Positions 51,074 to 59,081 of a stretch of DNA of 64,000 nucleotides are shown here, one piece after another (within the stretch, counting starts at the first letter, position 1; each line of letters begins with the position of its first letter). The stretch spans positions 1 to 64,000 of the forward strand of contig CAZYFM010000006.1 of assembly GCA_964646885.1 (NCBI GenBank). Direction: 5' to 3'. The notes under the pieces are model-generated. The model was not told the DNA's origin. It made no database searches and was given only the letters and a program-made list of their open reading frames with translations. Source of the DNA: SZUA-430 sp964646885. Lineage in GTDB: Bacteria > Pseudomonadota > Alphaproteobacteria > Micropepsales > Micropepsaceae. The translations under genes and the position numbers were made by a program.

Positions 51074-52114
51074 ATGTACGATCCCTATTCAGTTCTGGGA
51101 CTGCCGAGGAACGCGGGCGAAGACGAGGTCAAGCAGGCCTTTCGAACGCTCGCGAAGCGGTTTCATCCGGACACGCCCGAGGGTGCGTCGGACAAGGGGC
51201 GCCGTTTCAAGGACCTCTCCATCGCATACGAAATCCTGGGCGATGCCAAGAAGCGTCGGGCCTATGACCGTGGCGAAATCGATGCGCACGGAAATCCTCG
51301 CCCGGGATACACGCCGCGCCCCGAGCCGGAACCGGAAGCCGAGCCCGTCTTTGATCTCGGCGGCGCCGCTTTCGAGGAGCCTCCGGTGCGCCCGCAAGCG
51401 CAGAACCAGGCGCATCATGGGGAAGCGGCCAGCACGGCATTCCGGAGCGCATTCGAGCGCGCGTTTGGTGCCGGCAAAGGCGGCGGCGCCCAAAGGAACG
51501 ACAATCGCGTCGAAGACCTGTTCTCCGAATTTTTCGGGGACAGGAACGGGCCGCAAGCGCGCCCCGCGCCCGGCAAGGGCGTGGACAGCCACTTCGAACT
51601 GCAGATCACGTTCGAGGAAGCAATGCTTGGCGGCACCCGCCGGGTGAAGCTGCCGGACGGGAAGCGCTTCGATGTCCGCATCCCCATCGGGATCAAGGAT
51701 GGCCAGTCCGTCCGCCTGAGGGGACACGGCGAACCTGCCTACGCGCATGATGAATCGGGCGACGCATTCATCACCATCAACATCGAGCCGCATCCCTATT
51801 TCCGCAGGGAAGGCCACGACATCCTCCTGAACCTGCCGATCACGCTGGGCGAAGCGCTGCACGGCGCGAAGATCAGCGTGCCCACGCTGCAAGGGCCGGT
51901 GTCGATGAGCATTCCGGCGGGATCCAGCTCCGGGCAAGTCCTTCGCCTCAAGGGCAAAGGCGTGCCCGCCCATTCGGTTCACGCCGCCGGCGACCAGCTG
52001 GTGACGCTGCAGATCGTGCTGCCGGAAGAGACCGACCAGAACCTCAGCGACATCGTCAAGCGATGGGAAGCCGCTCACCCCTACGATCCGCGGAAGAAGA
52101 TGGGCAACATCTAG
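51074..52114 (+). CDS. DnaJ-like co-chaperone (CbpA type)
   Basis: A 346-residue J-domain protein. Residues 3-62 form the J domain with the essential HPD (KRFHPDTPEG); a Gly/Pro-poor linker follows, then C-terminal substrate-binding domains I and II (LQITFEEAMLGGTRRVKLPDG, IPAGSSSGQVLRLKGKGVP). The cysteine-rich zinc domain of DnaJ is absent, which places it with CbpA-like type II proteins. It stimulates DnaK. A typical chromosomal neighbour of pdxH in Alphaproteobacteria. Confidence 0.92.
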   Translation: MYDPYSVLGLPRNAGEDEVKQAFRTLAKRFHPDTPEGASDKGRRFKDLSIAYEILGDAKKRRAYDRGEIDAHGNPRPGYTPRPEPEPEAEPVFDLGGAAFEEPPVRPQAQNQAHHGEAASTAFRSAFERAFGAGKGGGAQRNDNRVEDLFSEFFGDRNGPQARPAPGKGVDSHFELQITFEEAMLGGTRRVKLPDGKRFDVRIPIGIKDGQSVRLRGHGEPAYAHDESGDAFITINIEPHPYFRREGHDILLNLPITLGEALHGAKISVPTLQGPVSMSIPAGSSSGQVLRLKGKGVPAHSVHAAGDQLVTLQIVLPEETDQNLSDIVKRWEAAHPYDPRKKMGNI

Positions 52115-52154
52115 CCTTCTTCACGTCCGGGCTGGTGCGGTCTAGTCTGGGTGC

Positions 52155-53273
52155 ATGAGCAAAATTTCCGACAACACCCTCTTTGCACGCCTTCTCCACC
52201 ATTACGGGAACCATCTCGCCCCCGGCGACAGCGTCATTCCTCCCATCGTTCCGACGGCCGTCTTTCACTTGCCGGGGACACCATCCGATGCCCGCTACCA
52301 GTATGGCCGCTTCCACAATCCGACGTGGGAGGCCCTCGAGGAGGCGCTGTCCCTTCTTGAGGGTGCCGAGACTGTCATCTTCCCTTCGGGCATGGCCGCG
52401 ATCTGCGCCGCGCTGATGAGTTGCACGAAGGCCGGTGCGCGGCTCCTGCTGCCATCGGACGGCTACTACACGACGCGCGCCCTGATCGAGAAGCAACTCG
52501 CGGGCATGGGTTTCCGCATGGAAACGAGGCCCACGGCCCATTTCCTCGACGGCGGTTTTGCGGGTTTCGACGTCGTGTTTGTCGAGACACCCTCCAATCC
52601 CGGCCTTGATGTCTGCGACCTTGCCGCCGCTGCGGCCGAAGCCAAGAAGGCGGGCGCCTTCGTCATCGCGGACAACACGACAATGACGCCGTTGGGGCAG
52701 CGACCGCTTGACCTGGGAGCCGATGCGATTGTCAACGCCGATACCAAGGCGATCAACGGGCATTCCGATGCCCTGCTTGGCCACGTGTCGTCGCGCGATC
52801 CGGGCTTCTGCAACGAGTTGAGAGCGTGGCGCCGTTTTGCAGGGGCTACGCCGGGGCCTTTCGAAGCCTGGCAGGTCTATCGTGGCCTTGAGACGCTGGA
52901 GGTCCGATTGGAACGCATGTGCCACTCCGCGCAGCGCCTTGCCGCTGCGCTTGAAGGACATCCGGCCCTGCTGGATCTGCGATATCCCGGGCTCGCTTCC
53001 CATCCGGGACATGCCATCGCACAGCGCCAGATGAGCCGGTATGGCTCGATGATGACTTTGACGCTGAAAGACGGCGCTTCGGCAGAGCGCTTCATCAGGG
53101 AGTGCTCCATGGTCCAACCCTCGACCAGTTTCGGCGGCGTCAGGACCTGCGCCGAGCGACGCGACCGCTGGGGAGACGCGGTCCCGCCGGGTTTTGTCCG
53201 GCTGTCCGTGGGCATCGAACCCACCGAAACGCTGCTTGAAGCGGTCCAGAAAACCCTGAAAAACCTCAGCTGA
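52155..53273 (+). CDS. Cys/Met metabolism PLP-dependent enzyme (cystathionine beta-lyase-like)
   Basis: A 372-residue fold-type I PLP enzyme. The PLP lysine is K198 (NADTKAINGHSD), the ring-stacking/pairing Asp is D173 (IADNTT) and the conserved FPSGMAAICAAL and ETPSNPGLDV are present. The family includes cystathionine beta- and gamma-lyases and gamma-synthases; the exact reaction cannot be set, although the SFGGVRTCAERRDRW C-terminal loop is of the lyase type. It starts 41 bases after the dnaJ-like gene. Confidence 0.88.
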   Translation: MSKISDNTLFARLLHHYGNHLAPGDSVIPPIVPTAVFHLPGTPSDARYQYGRFHNPTWEALEEALSLLEGAETVIFPSGMAAICAALMSCTKAGARLLLPSDGYYTTRALIEKQLAGMGFRMETRPTAHFLDGGFAGFDVVFVETPSNPGLDVCDLAAAAAEAKKAGAFVIADNTTMTPLGQRPLDLGADAIVNADTKAINGHSDALLGHVSSRDPGFCNELRAWRRFAGATPGPFEAWQVYRGLETLEVRLERMCHSAQRLAAALEGHPALLDLRYPGLASHPGHAIAQRQMSRYGSMMTLTLKDGASAERFIRECSMVQPSTSFGGVRTCAERRDRWGDAVPPGFVRLSVGIEPTETLLEAVQKTLKNLS

Positions 53274-53292
53274 AGCAGATATTTAACCCTGA

Positions 53293-53366
53293 TTTGGACC
53301 GGGCAGTCCAAAGTTATTGCCCCGTTTGGACTGGTGGGTCTATACCGATGGACTGAAAAGTCCAAA
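53293..53366. promoter_or_regulatory. Cluster of TTTGGACT half-sites upstream of emrAB
   Basis: Five copies of TTTGGACT or its inverse occur in 74 bases: TTTGGAC (53293), GTCCAAA (53306), TTTGGACT (53325), TGGACT (53349) and AGTCCAAA (53359). They form the inverted repeats 53293-53312 and 53349-53364 and surround the putative promoter, as expected for TetR repression of the efflux operon. Confidence 0.6.
53318..53346 (+). promoter_or_regulatory. Candidate sigma-70-type promoter of emrAB
   Basis: TTGCCC (53318-53323), a 17-base spacer and TATACC (53341-53346). The expected start is near 53353, inside the TTTGGACT operator cluster and about 25 bases before ATG 53378. Confidence 0.45.
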
Positions 53367-53377
53367 GGCGATGCGTC

Positions 53378-54421
53378 ATGCGCAAGTATGTTCTTCCGGT
53401 TCTTGGCGCCGTTGCAGCTGGCGCCATCCTGTACACGGCAGCCATGTGGCTGATGGTCTGGCGGTTCCAGGTCTCTACCGAAGACGCCTATGTGCAAGCG
53501 GACATCGCCGCGATCGTCACGAAACTGCCGGGATATGTCGCAGCCATCCGGGTGACGGACAACCAGACGGTCAAGGCGGGAGACGTCCTGGTCGAACTGG
53601 ATACATCGGACATCAAGCCGAAAGTGGACCAGGCGGCGGCAGCCGTGGACTCCCGCAAGGCTGCCATCACGAACATGCAGGCGAAACTCAAGCTGCAGCA
53701 GGCGGTGATCGAACAGGCCAGGGCCTCGCTGCTCAGCGCGCGTGCGGAAGCGGAACGCGCCCGCATTGATGCGCGGCGCTATGAGACCCTTTCAGGAAAA
53801 GGCGTCGTCAGCCGACAGAAGTTCGAGGTCGCCCAGGCCGACATTTCGCGCCTTGACGCGACCGTCGCTCGGGCTGCTGCCGCCGTTCAGGCCGAACAGG
53901 ACCAGGTCGCAGTGCTCGCGAGCGGGATGAAGCAGGCCGAGGCAGACCTGAAGCAGGCTGAAGCGCAACTCGCACTGGCACGCGCAGACCTCGAGAACGC
54001 CACGATCCGCGCGCCGTTCGACGGGATCGTCGGAAACAGGACGGCGCAGAAGGGCCAGTACGTTCGGGCGGGATTGCAATTGATGGCCGTCGTCCCCCTG
54101 CCCGATGTCTATGTTGTCGCCAACTTCAAGGAAACCCAGCTTGAAGGAATGGCCGTAGGCCAGCACGCAGAGATCAGCGTGGATGCGCTGGCCAATGAAA
54201 GCTATGCCGGCACGATCGAAAGCATGGCACCTGCCAGCGGGTCGCTTTTCAGCCTGCTGCCGCCGGAGAATGCGTCCGGAAACTTCACCAAGGTCGTGCA
54301 ACGCATCCCGGTCCGGATCCGCCTGGAAGGACCGGCCGCGAAGCTGGCCCTCCTCAAGGCGGGCATGTCCGTCGGCGTCACCATCGACCTCCGGCAAACC
54401 GCGAAGGCCGTGCAGCCGTGA
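53378..54421 (+). CDS. EmrA-like efflux membrane fusion protein (HlyD family)
   Basis: A 347-residue adaptor: N-terminal membrane helix, half-lipoyl strand (GYVAAIRVTDNQTVKAGDVLVELD), a coiled-coil hairpin (about residues 75-195), the return strand NATIRAPFDGIVGNRTAQKGQYVRAG and a beta-barrel. This is the EmrA/FusE family that links an MFS pump to an outer-membrane channel. It is operonic with an EmrB-like pump (GTGA overlap). No outer-membrane factor gene is nearby. Confidence 0.92.
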   Translation: MRKYVLPVLGAVAAGAILYTAAMWLMVWRFQVSTEDAYVQADIAAIVTKLPGYVAAIRVTDNQTVKAGDVLVELDTSDIKPKVDQAAAAVDSRKAAITNMQAKLKLQQAVIEQARASLLSARAEAERARIDARRYETLSGKGVVSRQKFEVAQADISRLDATVARAAAAVQAEQDQVAVLASGMKQAEADLKQAEAQLALARADLENATIRAPFDGIVGNRTAQKGQYVRAGLQLMAVVPLPDVYVVANFKETQLEGMAVGQHAEISVDALANESYAGTIESMAPASGSLFSLLPPENASGNFTKVVQRIPVRIRLEGPAAKLALLKAGMSVGVTIDLRQTAKAVQP

Positions 54422-55989
54422 CCAGCGTGGACGCAACTGCGCAAGCGCAGCTGCCCCCCATTACCGCGAAGGCTCTGATTGGCTTCATCGCCATGGCTTT
54501 TGGCATGTTCATGGCAATCCTGGACATCCAGATCGTGTCGGCCTCGCTGACACAGATCCAGGCGGGACTTTCCGCATCCGCCGAAGAGATCAGCTGGGTC
54601 CAGACCTCCTACCTGATCGCAGAAGTCGTGATGATCCCGCTGTCGGGTTTCCTGTCCCGCCTCCTGTCCACGCGCCTCCTGTTCGTGCTTTCTGCCGCTT
54701 CGTTCACGGTCATGAGCCTCGCCTGTGCGCTGTCGACCTCGATCGAGCAGATGATCATCTTCCGGGCGCTTCAGGGGTTTCTTGGCGGGGCGATGATCCC
54801 GACCGTCGTCGCTGGCTCCTACATGATGTTTGGCCAGGGTCGTGCTTCCGGCGTGAGTGTGATCGTCGGCCTGATCGCCACTCTGGCACCCACAGTGGGG
54901 CCCACACTGGGCGGCATCCTGACGAGCGCCTTCTCCTGGCACTGGCTGTTCCTGATCAACCTGCCCATCGGGATCATCATCTCGGTCGTCGTCTGGGCCA
55001 TCGTGGATGTCGACAAGCCTGACTGGAGCCTGCTCGACGGCATCGACATCCTTGGCCTCGTGCTGATGGCGACATTCCTCGGTTCCACAGAATATGTGCT
55101 TGAGGAAGGCTCCCGGAAGGACTGGTTCGAGGATGCTTCCATCCGCAACTTCGCGTTCCTCGGCGTCGTGGCCGGGGTGGCGTTTTTCATGCGCGTCCTG
55201 AGCGCGCGCAATCCCATCGTGAACCTGAGGGTGTTCAAGGACCGGAACTTCACGCTGGGAGCGGCATTCGGCCTTGTGCTTGGCATCGGGCTTTACGGCA
55301 TCGTCTACCTGATGCCGGTGTTTCTGGCCCGCGTGCGCGGTTACACCAGCCTCGAGATCGGCGAAATCGTCTTCGTGACCGGCATTTTCCAGTTCATCAG
55401 CGCGCCGATTGCCGGCTTGCTTTCACGCCGGTGGGATCCCCGCTATGTGCTGGTGACCGGCATCGTGCTCATGGCGCTCTCCTGCTTCCAGTTCGCGCAG
55501 CTTACGGCCGAGTGGGGCTTCGACGAGCTTCTGGTCCCACAGATGCTGCGCGGGTCGGGGCTGATGTTCTGCATGATCCCTGCAAACGTGATTGCCCTTG
55601 GCAAGCTCGACCACGCCACGCTCAAGGATGCTTCCGGCCTCTACAATCTCCTGCGGAATCTGGGTGGTGCGCTGGGCCTTGCCGTTCTGAACACCCAGCT
55701 CAGCGAGCGCATCGCGTTCCACTACCAGCGGCTGGGCGAACACGTCAGCGCAGGACGTGCCGTTGCCGAAAACTGGCTTGCGGGCCTCTCCCTTCGCTAC
55801 GGTGCACAGATCCCGGGTGACAGCGACCTGGCTGCATTGCGAACCATGACCCAATTCGTCAAGCGCGAAGCCATGGTGCTTGCGTTCGCGGATTGCTTCC
55901 TCATCGTGGCTGCGATCTATGTCGTCACGTTGCTGGCCACGCCGCTGCTGTCACGCCCCATCAATGTCGATGTCATCGAGGAGCCCTGA
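54418..55989 (+). CDS. EmrB-like DHA2 family multidrug MFS exporter
   Basis: A 523-residue, 14-helix drug:H+ antiporter of the DHA2 family. Motif D1-like LDIQIVSASLTQIQ in helix 1, SYLIAEVVMIPLSGFLSR, and motif C-like GPTLGGILTSAFSWHWLFLIN are diagnostic for EmrB/QacA exporters. GTG 54418 overlaps the emrA stop (GTGA). The likely role is efflux of hydrophobic toxic compounds through a tripartite pump. A TetR gene follows after 3 bases. Confidence 0.94.
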   Translation: MTSVDATAQAQLPPITAKALIGFIAMAFGMFMAILDIQIVSASLTQIQAGLSASAEEISWVQTSYLIAEVVMIPLSGFLSRLLSTRLLFVLSAASFTVMSLACALSTSIEQMIIFRALQGFLGGAMIPTVVAGSYMMFGQGRASGVSVIVGLIATLAPTVGPTLGGILTSAFSWHWLFLINLPIGIIISVVVWAIVDVDKPDWSLLDGIDILGLVLMATFLGSTEYVLEEGSRKDWFEDASIRNFAFLGVVAGVAFFMRVLSARNPIVNLRVFKDRNFTLGAAFGLVLGIGLYGIVYLMPVFLARVRGYTSLEIGEIVFVTGIFQFISAPIAGLLSRRWDPRYVLVTGIVLMALSCFQFAQLTAEWGFDELLVPQMLRGSGLMFCMIPANVIALGKLDHATLKDASGLYNLLRNLGGALGLAVLNTQLSERIAFHYQRLGEHVSAGRAVAENWLAGLSLRYGAQIPGDSDLAALRTMTQFVKREAMVLAFADCFLIVAAIYVVTLLATPLLSRPINVDVIEEP

Positions 55990-55992
55990 TCC

Positions 55993-56631
55993 ATGGCACG
56001 CCCCACCGCCGCCACAGCTGGTTCTTCTCCCACGCCATCGGTGCGCGAGCGCATCATCGAAGGCGCCGCTGACCTGTTCCGCGAGAACGGCTACGACGTT
56101 TCGATGGAGGCCATTGCACAGGCGGCCGGCGTATCCAAACAGTCGCTCTACAATCACTTCGGCTCGAAGGAAGAGCTGTTCAAGTCCATCATCTCGCTGC
56201 GATCGGAAGCCTTGCGCGCGCCGCTGCTTGAAGCCGGCGGGGACAGGGATCCGCGCGCCGTGCTGCTCGACTTTGCCCGGCAGTACCACGCGCTCGCCCT
56301 CTCCGCCCGCGGCGCGGGCTTCATGCGTACCATCGTCTCGGCCAGCCAGCGCTTCCCCGAGATCGGCGCCGACTTCTTCGAGGTCGGTCCCCGGCGCACC
56401 CTCGAACTGCTGACGGACTGGGTCCGGCGACAGGAACAGGCCGGTCGCCTGTCCACGCCAAACGCGGCGCTGGCAGCGGAACACTTCCTGTCCCTGCTGT
56501 TCGGCTACACGCAGCTCAAGGGGATGCTTGGACTCGAAGCCCAGCTGGCGGCCGTCAATGCGGAAGAGCGGGCGGCCTTCTGCGTGGACCTGTTCATGCG
56601 CGCCTTTGGTGGCCCCGTGAATCGCTTGTGA
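55993..56631 (+). CDS. TetR family regulator of the efflux operon (paralogue 1)
   Basis: A 212-residue TetR protein with HTH VSMEAIAQAAGVSKQSLYNH and an AefR-like C-terminal domain. It is the third gene of the emrAB operon, so it is the natural repressor of the TTTGGACT operators upstream. It is clearly paralogous to the next gene: both share SKQ-LYN-FGSKE-LFK, MRAP/LRAP, ASQ-FP-IG, AAEHFLSL and the C-terminal VDLFMRAFG/ADVFMRAFG. Confidence 0.9.
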   Translation: MARPTAATAGSSPTPSVRERIIEGAADLFRENGYDVSMEAIAQAAGVSKQSLYNHFGSKEELFKSIISLRSEALRAPLLEAGGDRDPRAVLLDFARQYHALALSARGAGFMRTIVSASQRFPEIGADFFEVGPRRTLELLTDWVRRQEQAGRLSTPNAALAAEHFLSLLFGYTQLKGMLGLEAQLAAVNAEERAAFCVDLFMRAFGGPVNRL

Positions 56632-56678
56632 ATCACTGGACCCGTCGCCAATCCGCGAAAATCCTCGCATTCGGGCGA

Positions 56679-56694
56679 TTTACATTTTGTTAAC
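56679..56694 (+). promoter_or_regulatory. CtrA-like element between the two tetR genes
   Basis: TTTACATTTTGTTAAC matches TTAA-N7-TTAAC with one change in the first half. It could be chance; listed because the perfect CtrA box at 5985 has the same core. Confidence 0.25.
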
Positions 56695-56724
56695 ACCCGC
56701 CTGAATTGGACTTCTCAGTCAAGC

Positions 56725-56761
56725 AGTGATTCGCCAGCATACGTTTGACTGGCGAATCACT
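56725..56761. promoter_or_regulatory. Perfect 13-bp inverted repeat between the tetR paralogues
   Basis: AGTGATTCGCCAG (56725-56737) and CTGGCGAATCACT (56749-56761) are exact inverse copies with an 11-base spacer. No T-run follows, so an operator is more likely than a terminator. Confidence 0.6.
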
Positions 56762-56790
56762 TGTGGTTCGCCGGGCCGGGGGAACCACAA
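56761..56790. promoter_or_regulatory. Second inverted repeat just upstream of tetR paralogue 2
   Basis: TTGTGGTTC (56761-56769) and GAACCACAA (56782-56790) pair over 9 bp with a 12-base spacer. It abuts the 13-bp repeat and ends 22 bases before ATG 56813, a good place for autoregulation. Confidence 0.5.
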
Positions 56791-56812
56791 CGAGAAAAGG
56801 TGATTGGTTGCG

Positions 56813-57460
56813 ATGAGCCGTCATTCTTCAGCTGCAGTGCAGCTCACACCGTCCCAGCTTCTTTCCGCCAGGGCGCGCATTCTTGAAGCGGCCGCGGAGA
56901 TGTTCCGGACGCATGGCTACGACGTATCGATGGACGTGATCGCAACGGCTGCGAACGTGTCCAAGCAAACGCTTTACAACCAGTTCGGCAGCAAGGAGGA
57001 CCTGTTCAAGGCCATGATTGCAGACCGGGCCGCGGTGATGCGTGCGCCCCTGAACGCCTCCGCCCTCGAACGCCACCCCCGCGACATGCTCGCGGACATC
57101 GCCCGGCAGTACTACCAGCACGCCTGCGGCGAGCACGAGATCGGCTACTACCGCATGATGATCGGTGCGAGCCAGCAGTTCCCCGACATCGGCCGGGCCT
57201 ATTACGAGGCCGGACCGAAGCAGATGGTCGATGCCCTGTCCCAGTGGATGGCACGCGAGGAGCGGCTCGGCCGCCTCGACACGGGTGGTGATCCGCAGAT
57301 GGCAGCCGAGCACTTCCTGTCCCTCGTCGCCGGTCAGATCGAGACACGCGGCCTTCTGGGCCTCTGGACCGAGATGACGCCGGCTGAGATGGAGCGTCGG
57401 GCCCGCTTCTGTGCGGATGTCTTCATGCGCGCCTTTGGTCCCCATCGGCTGATGGGCTAG
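56813..57460 (+). CDS. TetR family regulator (paralogue 2)
   Basis: A 215-residue TetR protein with HTH VSMDVIATAANVSKQTLYNQ and an AefR-like ligand domain, paralogous along its whole length to the gene at 55993. ATG 56813 is preferred over TTG 56804 because AAAAGG lies about 10 bases upstream. It has its own 181-base upstream region with two inverted repeats and one TTGGACT-like half-site (56706), so it is probably transcribed separately and may bind a related operator. Confidence 0.9.
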   Translation: MSRHSSAAVQLTPSQLLSARARILEAAAEMFRTHGYDVSMDVIATAANVSKQTLYNQFGSKEDLFKAMIADRAAVMRAPLNASALERHPRDMLADIARQYYQHACGEHEIGYYRMMIGASQQFPDIGRAYYEAGPKQMVDALSQWMAREERLGRLDTGGDPQMAAEHFLSLVAGQIETRGLLGLWTEMTPAEMERRARFCADVFMRAFGPHRLMG

Positions 57461-57470
57461 GCTTGCCTCC

Positions 57471-57499
57471 CGGCGGTCCGCGATGATCGCGCGCCGCCG
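57471..57499 (+). other. Hairpin upstream of the GST gene
   Basis: CGGCGG (57471-57476) pairs with CCGCCG (57494-57499), and an inner GCGAT pairs with ATCGC, separated by a 3x3 internal loop. It has no T-run and sits 5 bases before the GGAGG of the GST gene, so it would lie in that gene's leader. Confidence 0.45.
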
Positions 57500-57513
57500 A
57501 TTGGAGGTTTGTC

Positions 57514-58173
57514 ATGTCGCTTGCGCTCTACGGACACCCGTTTTCCTCCTATACGCAGAAAGTGCTGATCGCGCTCTACGAGAATGCGACGCCATTCGAG
57601 TTCCGCTGCATCGCGCCGGATCAACCGGAGAATGCGGCTGACTGGGTCACGCGCTGGCCCCTTCGCAAGTTTCCTCTCCTGGTCGACGGCGAGCGGAACG
57701 TCGTGGAGTCCAGCGTTATCATCGAATACCTGCAGCTCGCCCATCCCGGGCCGGTGCGTCTTCTGCCGACGGACCCGATGGACGCGCTTGAGATCCGGTT
57801 CCTGGACCGCTTCTTCGACCTGCATGTCATGGACCCGATGCAGTTTGCCGTGAACGGCGCCTTGCAGGTCATTCCGATGGACAAGCACAAGGGTGTCGCG
57901 ATTGCCACCGAGCGGCTGGAGCGTGCCTATGCGTGGCTGGAGCAGCATCTCGCCGGGAAGACCTGGGCAGCGGGAGACAGTTTCACCCTGGCAGACTGCG
58001 CGGCGGCGCCATCGCTGTTCTATGCGGACTGGACCTACCGGATCCCGGAGACGTATCCGAAGCTGCGGGCCTATCGCACGCGCTTGCTGGCGCGGCCATC
58101 GTTTGCGCGCGCCGTGGAGGAGGCACGTCCCTTCCGCGCATTCTTTCCGCTGGGTGCGCCGGATCGGGATTGA
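57514..58173 (+). CDS. Glutathione S-transferase family protein
   Basis: A 219-residue protein with an N-terminal thioredoxin-like GST domain (LYGHPFSSYTQKVLIALYE, RKFPLLVDGERNVVESSVIIEYL, which includes the cis-Pro and ES glutathione contacts) and an all-helical C-terminal domain (TWAAGDSFTLADCAAAPSLF). It probably conjugates glutathione to electrophiles. A strong GGAGG precedes ATG 57514. Next to efflux and glyoxalase-type genes, a detoxification role is plausible. Confidence 0.9.
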   Translation: MSLALYGHPFSSYTQKVLIALYENATPFEFRCIAPDQPENAADWVTRWPLRKFPLLVDGERNVVESSVIIEYLQLAHPGPVRLLPTDPMDALEIRFLDRFFDLHVMDPMQFAVNGALQVIPMDKHKGVAIATERLERAYAWLEQHLAGKTWAAGDSFTLADCAAAPSLFYADWTYRIPETYPKLRAYRTRLLARPSFARAVEEARPFRAFFPLGAPDRD

Positions 58174-58179
58174 TCACTT

Positions 58180-58200
58180 CCAGCACTGGCACATTGCTGG
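58180..58200. other. Hairpin between convergent GST and YjbR-like genes
   Basis: CCAGCA (58180-58185) and TGCTGG (58195-58200) form a 6-bp stem with a 9-base loop between the two gene ends. Without a T-run its role as terminator is doubtful. Confidence 0.3.
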
Positions 58201-58229
58201 TGGCAAGCGGCGAACGGGCGGCTGGCGCA

Positions 58230-58571
58230 CTAGCGCTTGCGGGGTTTCTTTTTTGGCGGTTCCATTGCGCGTGCGTGGGCTGCGTTCAGGGCGCTCCTGA
58301 AAGCGGCTTCGTCAACGCTGGGCAGGAGGCAGGTGGTGGCTCCCATCCTGCCCCAGCCACCAGGAACCGGCGCGAAGGCCGCCGGCTCGTTTTCGCACCA
58401 GAATTCCTGCTGCTCCGGGTCGAACATGAAGTTCACGCTGGCGCCGTCGGCGGACATCGTCGCGAAGATGCGGCGCGACGTTCGGAAGGCTGCGCGGTCG
58501 AAGTGCGGGACTTCGCTGGCGCCGGGAAGCGCGAGGGCGAGCTTGCGGACCTTGGCTGGGGACACGGGCAT
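58230..58571 (-). CDS. MmcQ/YjbR family protein
   Basis: A 113-residue protein of the MmcQ/YjbR family, a CyaY-like fold with DNA-binding-like surface and unknown role. It shows VRKLALALPGASEVPHFDR, AFRTSRRIFATMS, FMFDPEQQEFW and GGWGRMGATTCLL. ATG 58571 is chosen as the family start; the open frame to 58616 adds 15 residues. The basic tail (PPKKKPRKR) is a variable end. Confidence 0.85.
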   Translation of the reverse strand: MPVSPAKVRKLALALPGASEVPHFDRAAFRTSRRIFATMSADGASVNFMFDPEQQEFWCENEPAAFAPVPGGWGRMGATTCLLPSVDEAAFRSALNAAHARAMEPPKKKPRKR

Positions 58572-58636
58572 TGCCTCCACGCTACCACCGCGCCACACTT
58601 GCAGCAATTCCGGCATGGAGCTGGTGAGGAAACGTC

Positions 58637-58933
58637 ATGATCATCGTCCTGGGCAGCATCGTTGCCAAACCGGATACGCTGCCTGCCCTTCTCAAGGCGA
58701 GCCAGGAGCACGTCGATCGCTCGCGCCTGGAACAGGGATGCCTCGCGCATGCGGTACACATCGACCACGAGAACCCGCTCAAGCTTGTCTTTGTCGAGAA
58801 ATGGTCGGATGCGGCGGCGCTGGCGGCCCACTTCCGCGTGAAGGGATCGATTGACTTCGTGACGACCGCCAGATCCCTTGCTGCCGGCGATCCGGTCATC
58901 GAGATCTTTGCTGCCACACCTCAGAAGTTCTAG
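58637..58933 (+). CDS. Antibiotic biosynthesis monooxygenase (ABM) domain protein, YgiN-like
   Basis: A 98-residue dimeric ferredoxin-fold protein: IIVLGSIVAKPDTLPALL, SRLEQGCLAHAVHIDHENP, FVEKWSDAAALAAHF. This is the YgiN/ABM family, which includes quinol monooxygenases acting without cofactor; the substrate here is unknown. It diverges from the MmcQ/YjbR gene with a 65-base gap. Confidence 0.85.
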   Translation: MIIVLGSIVAKPDTLPALLKASQEHVDRSRLEQGCLAHAVHIDHENPLKLVFVEKWSDAAALAAHFRVKGSIDFVTTARSLAAGDPVIEIFAATPQKF

Positions 58934-59081
58934 CGCCGCACAACCAAGTCCGTTCATGGCGTGTCGCGCTCACAACCGGCAGAAGTGTGAGCAGGGTACG
59001 AAGTGTTGATCGGGCGGGTGCTGGACCGGATTTTCCCATCTGACCTATGCTTCCTCCGTCCTGGGATGAGGGGAGCCATCA

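Noticed and set aside
53276..53290. Possible CtrA site (TTTAACCCTGATTTGG) upstream of emrA
   Set aside because: The second half-site differs from TTAAC at two or more key positions; likely chance in an AT-richer promoter region.
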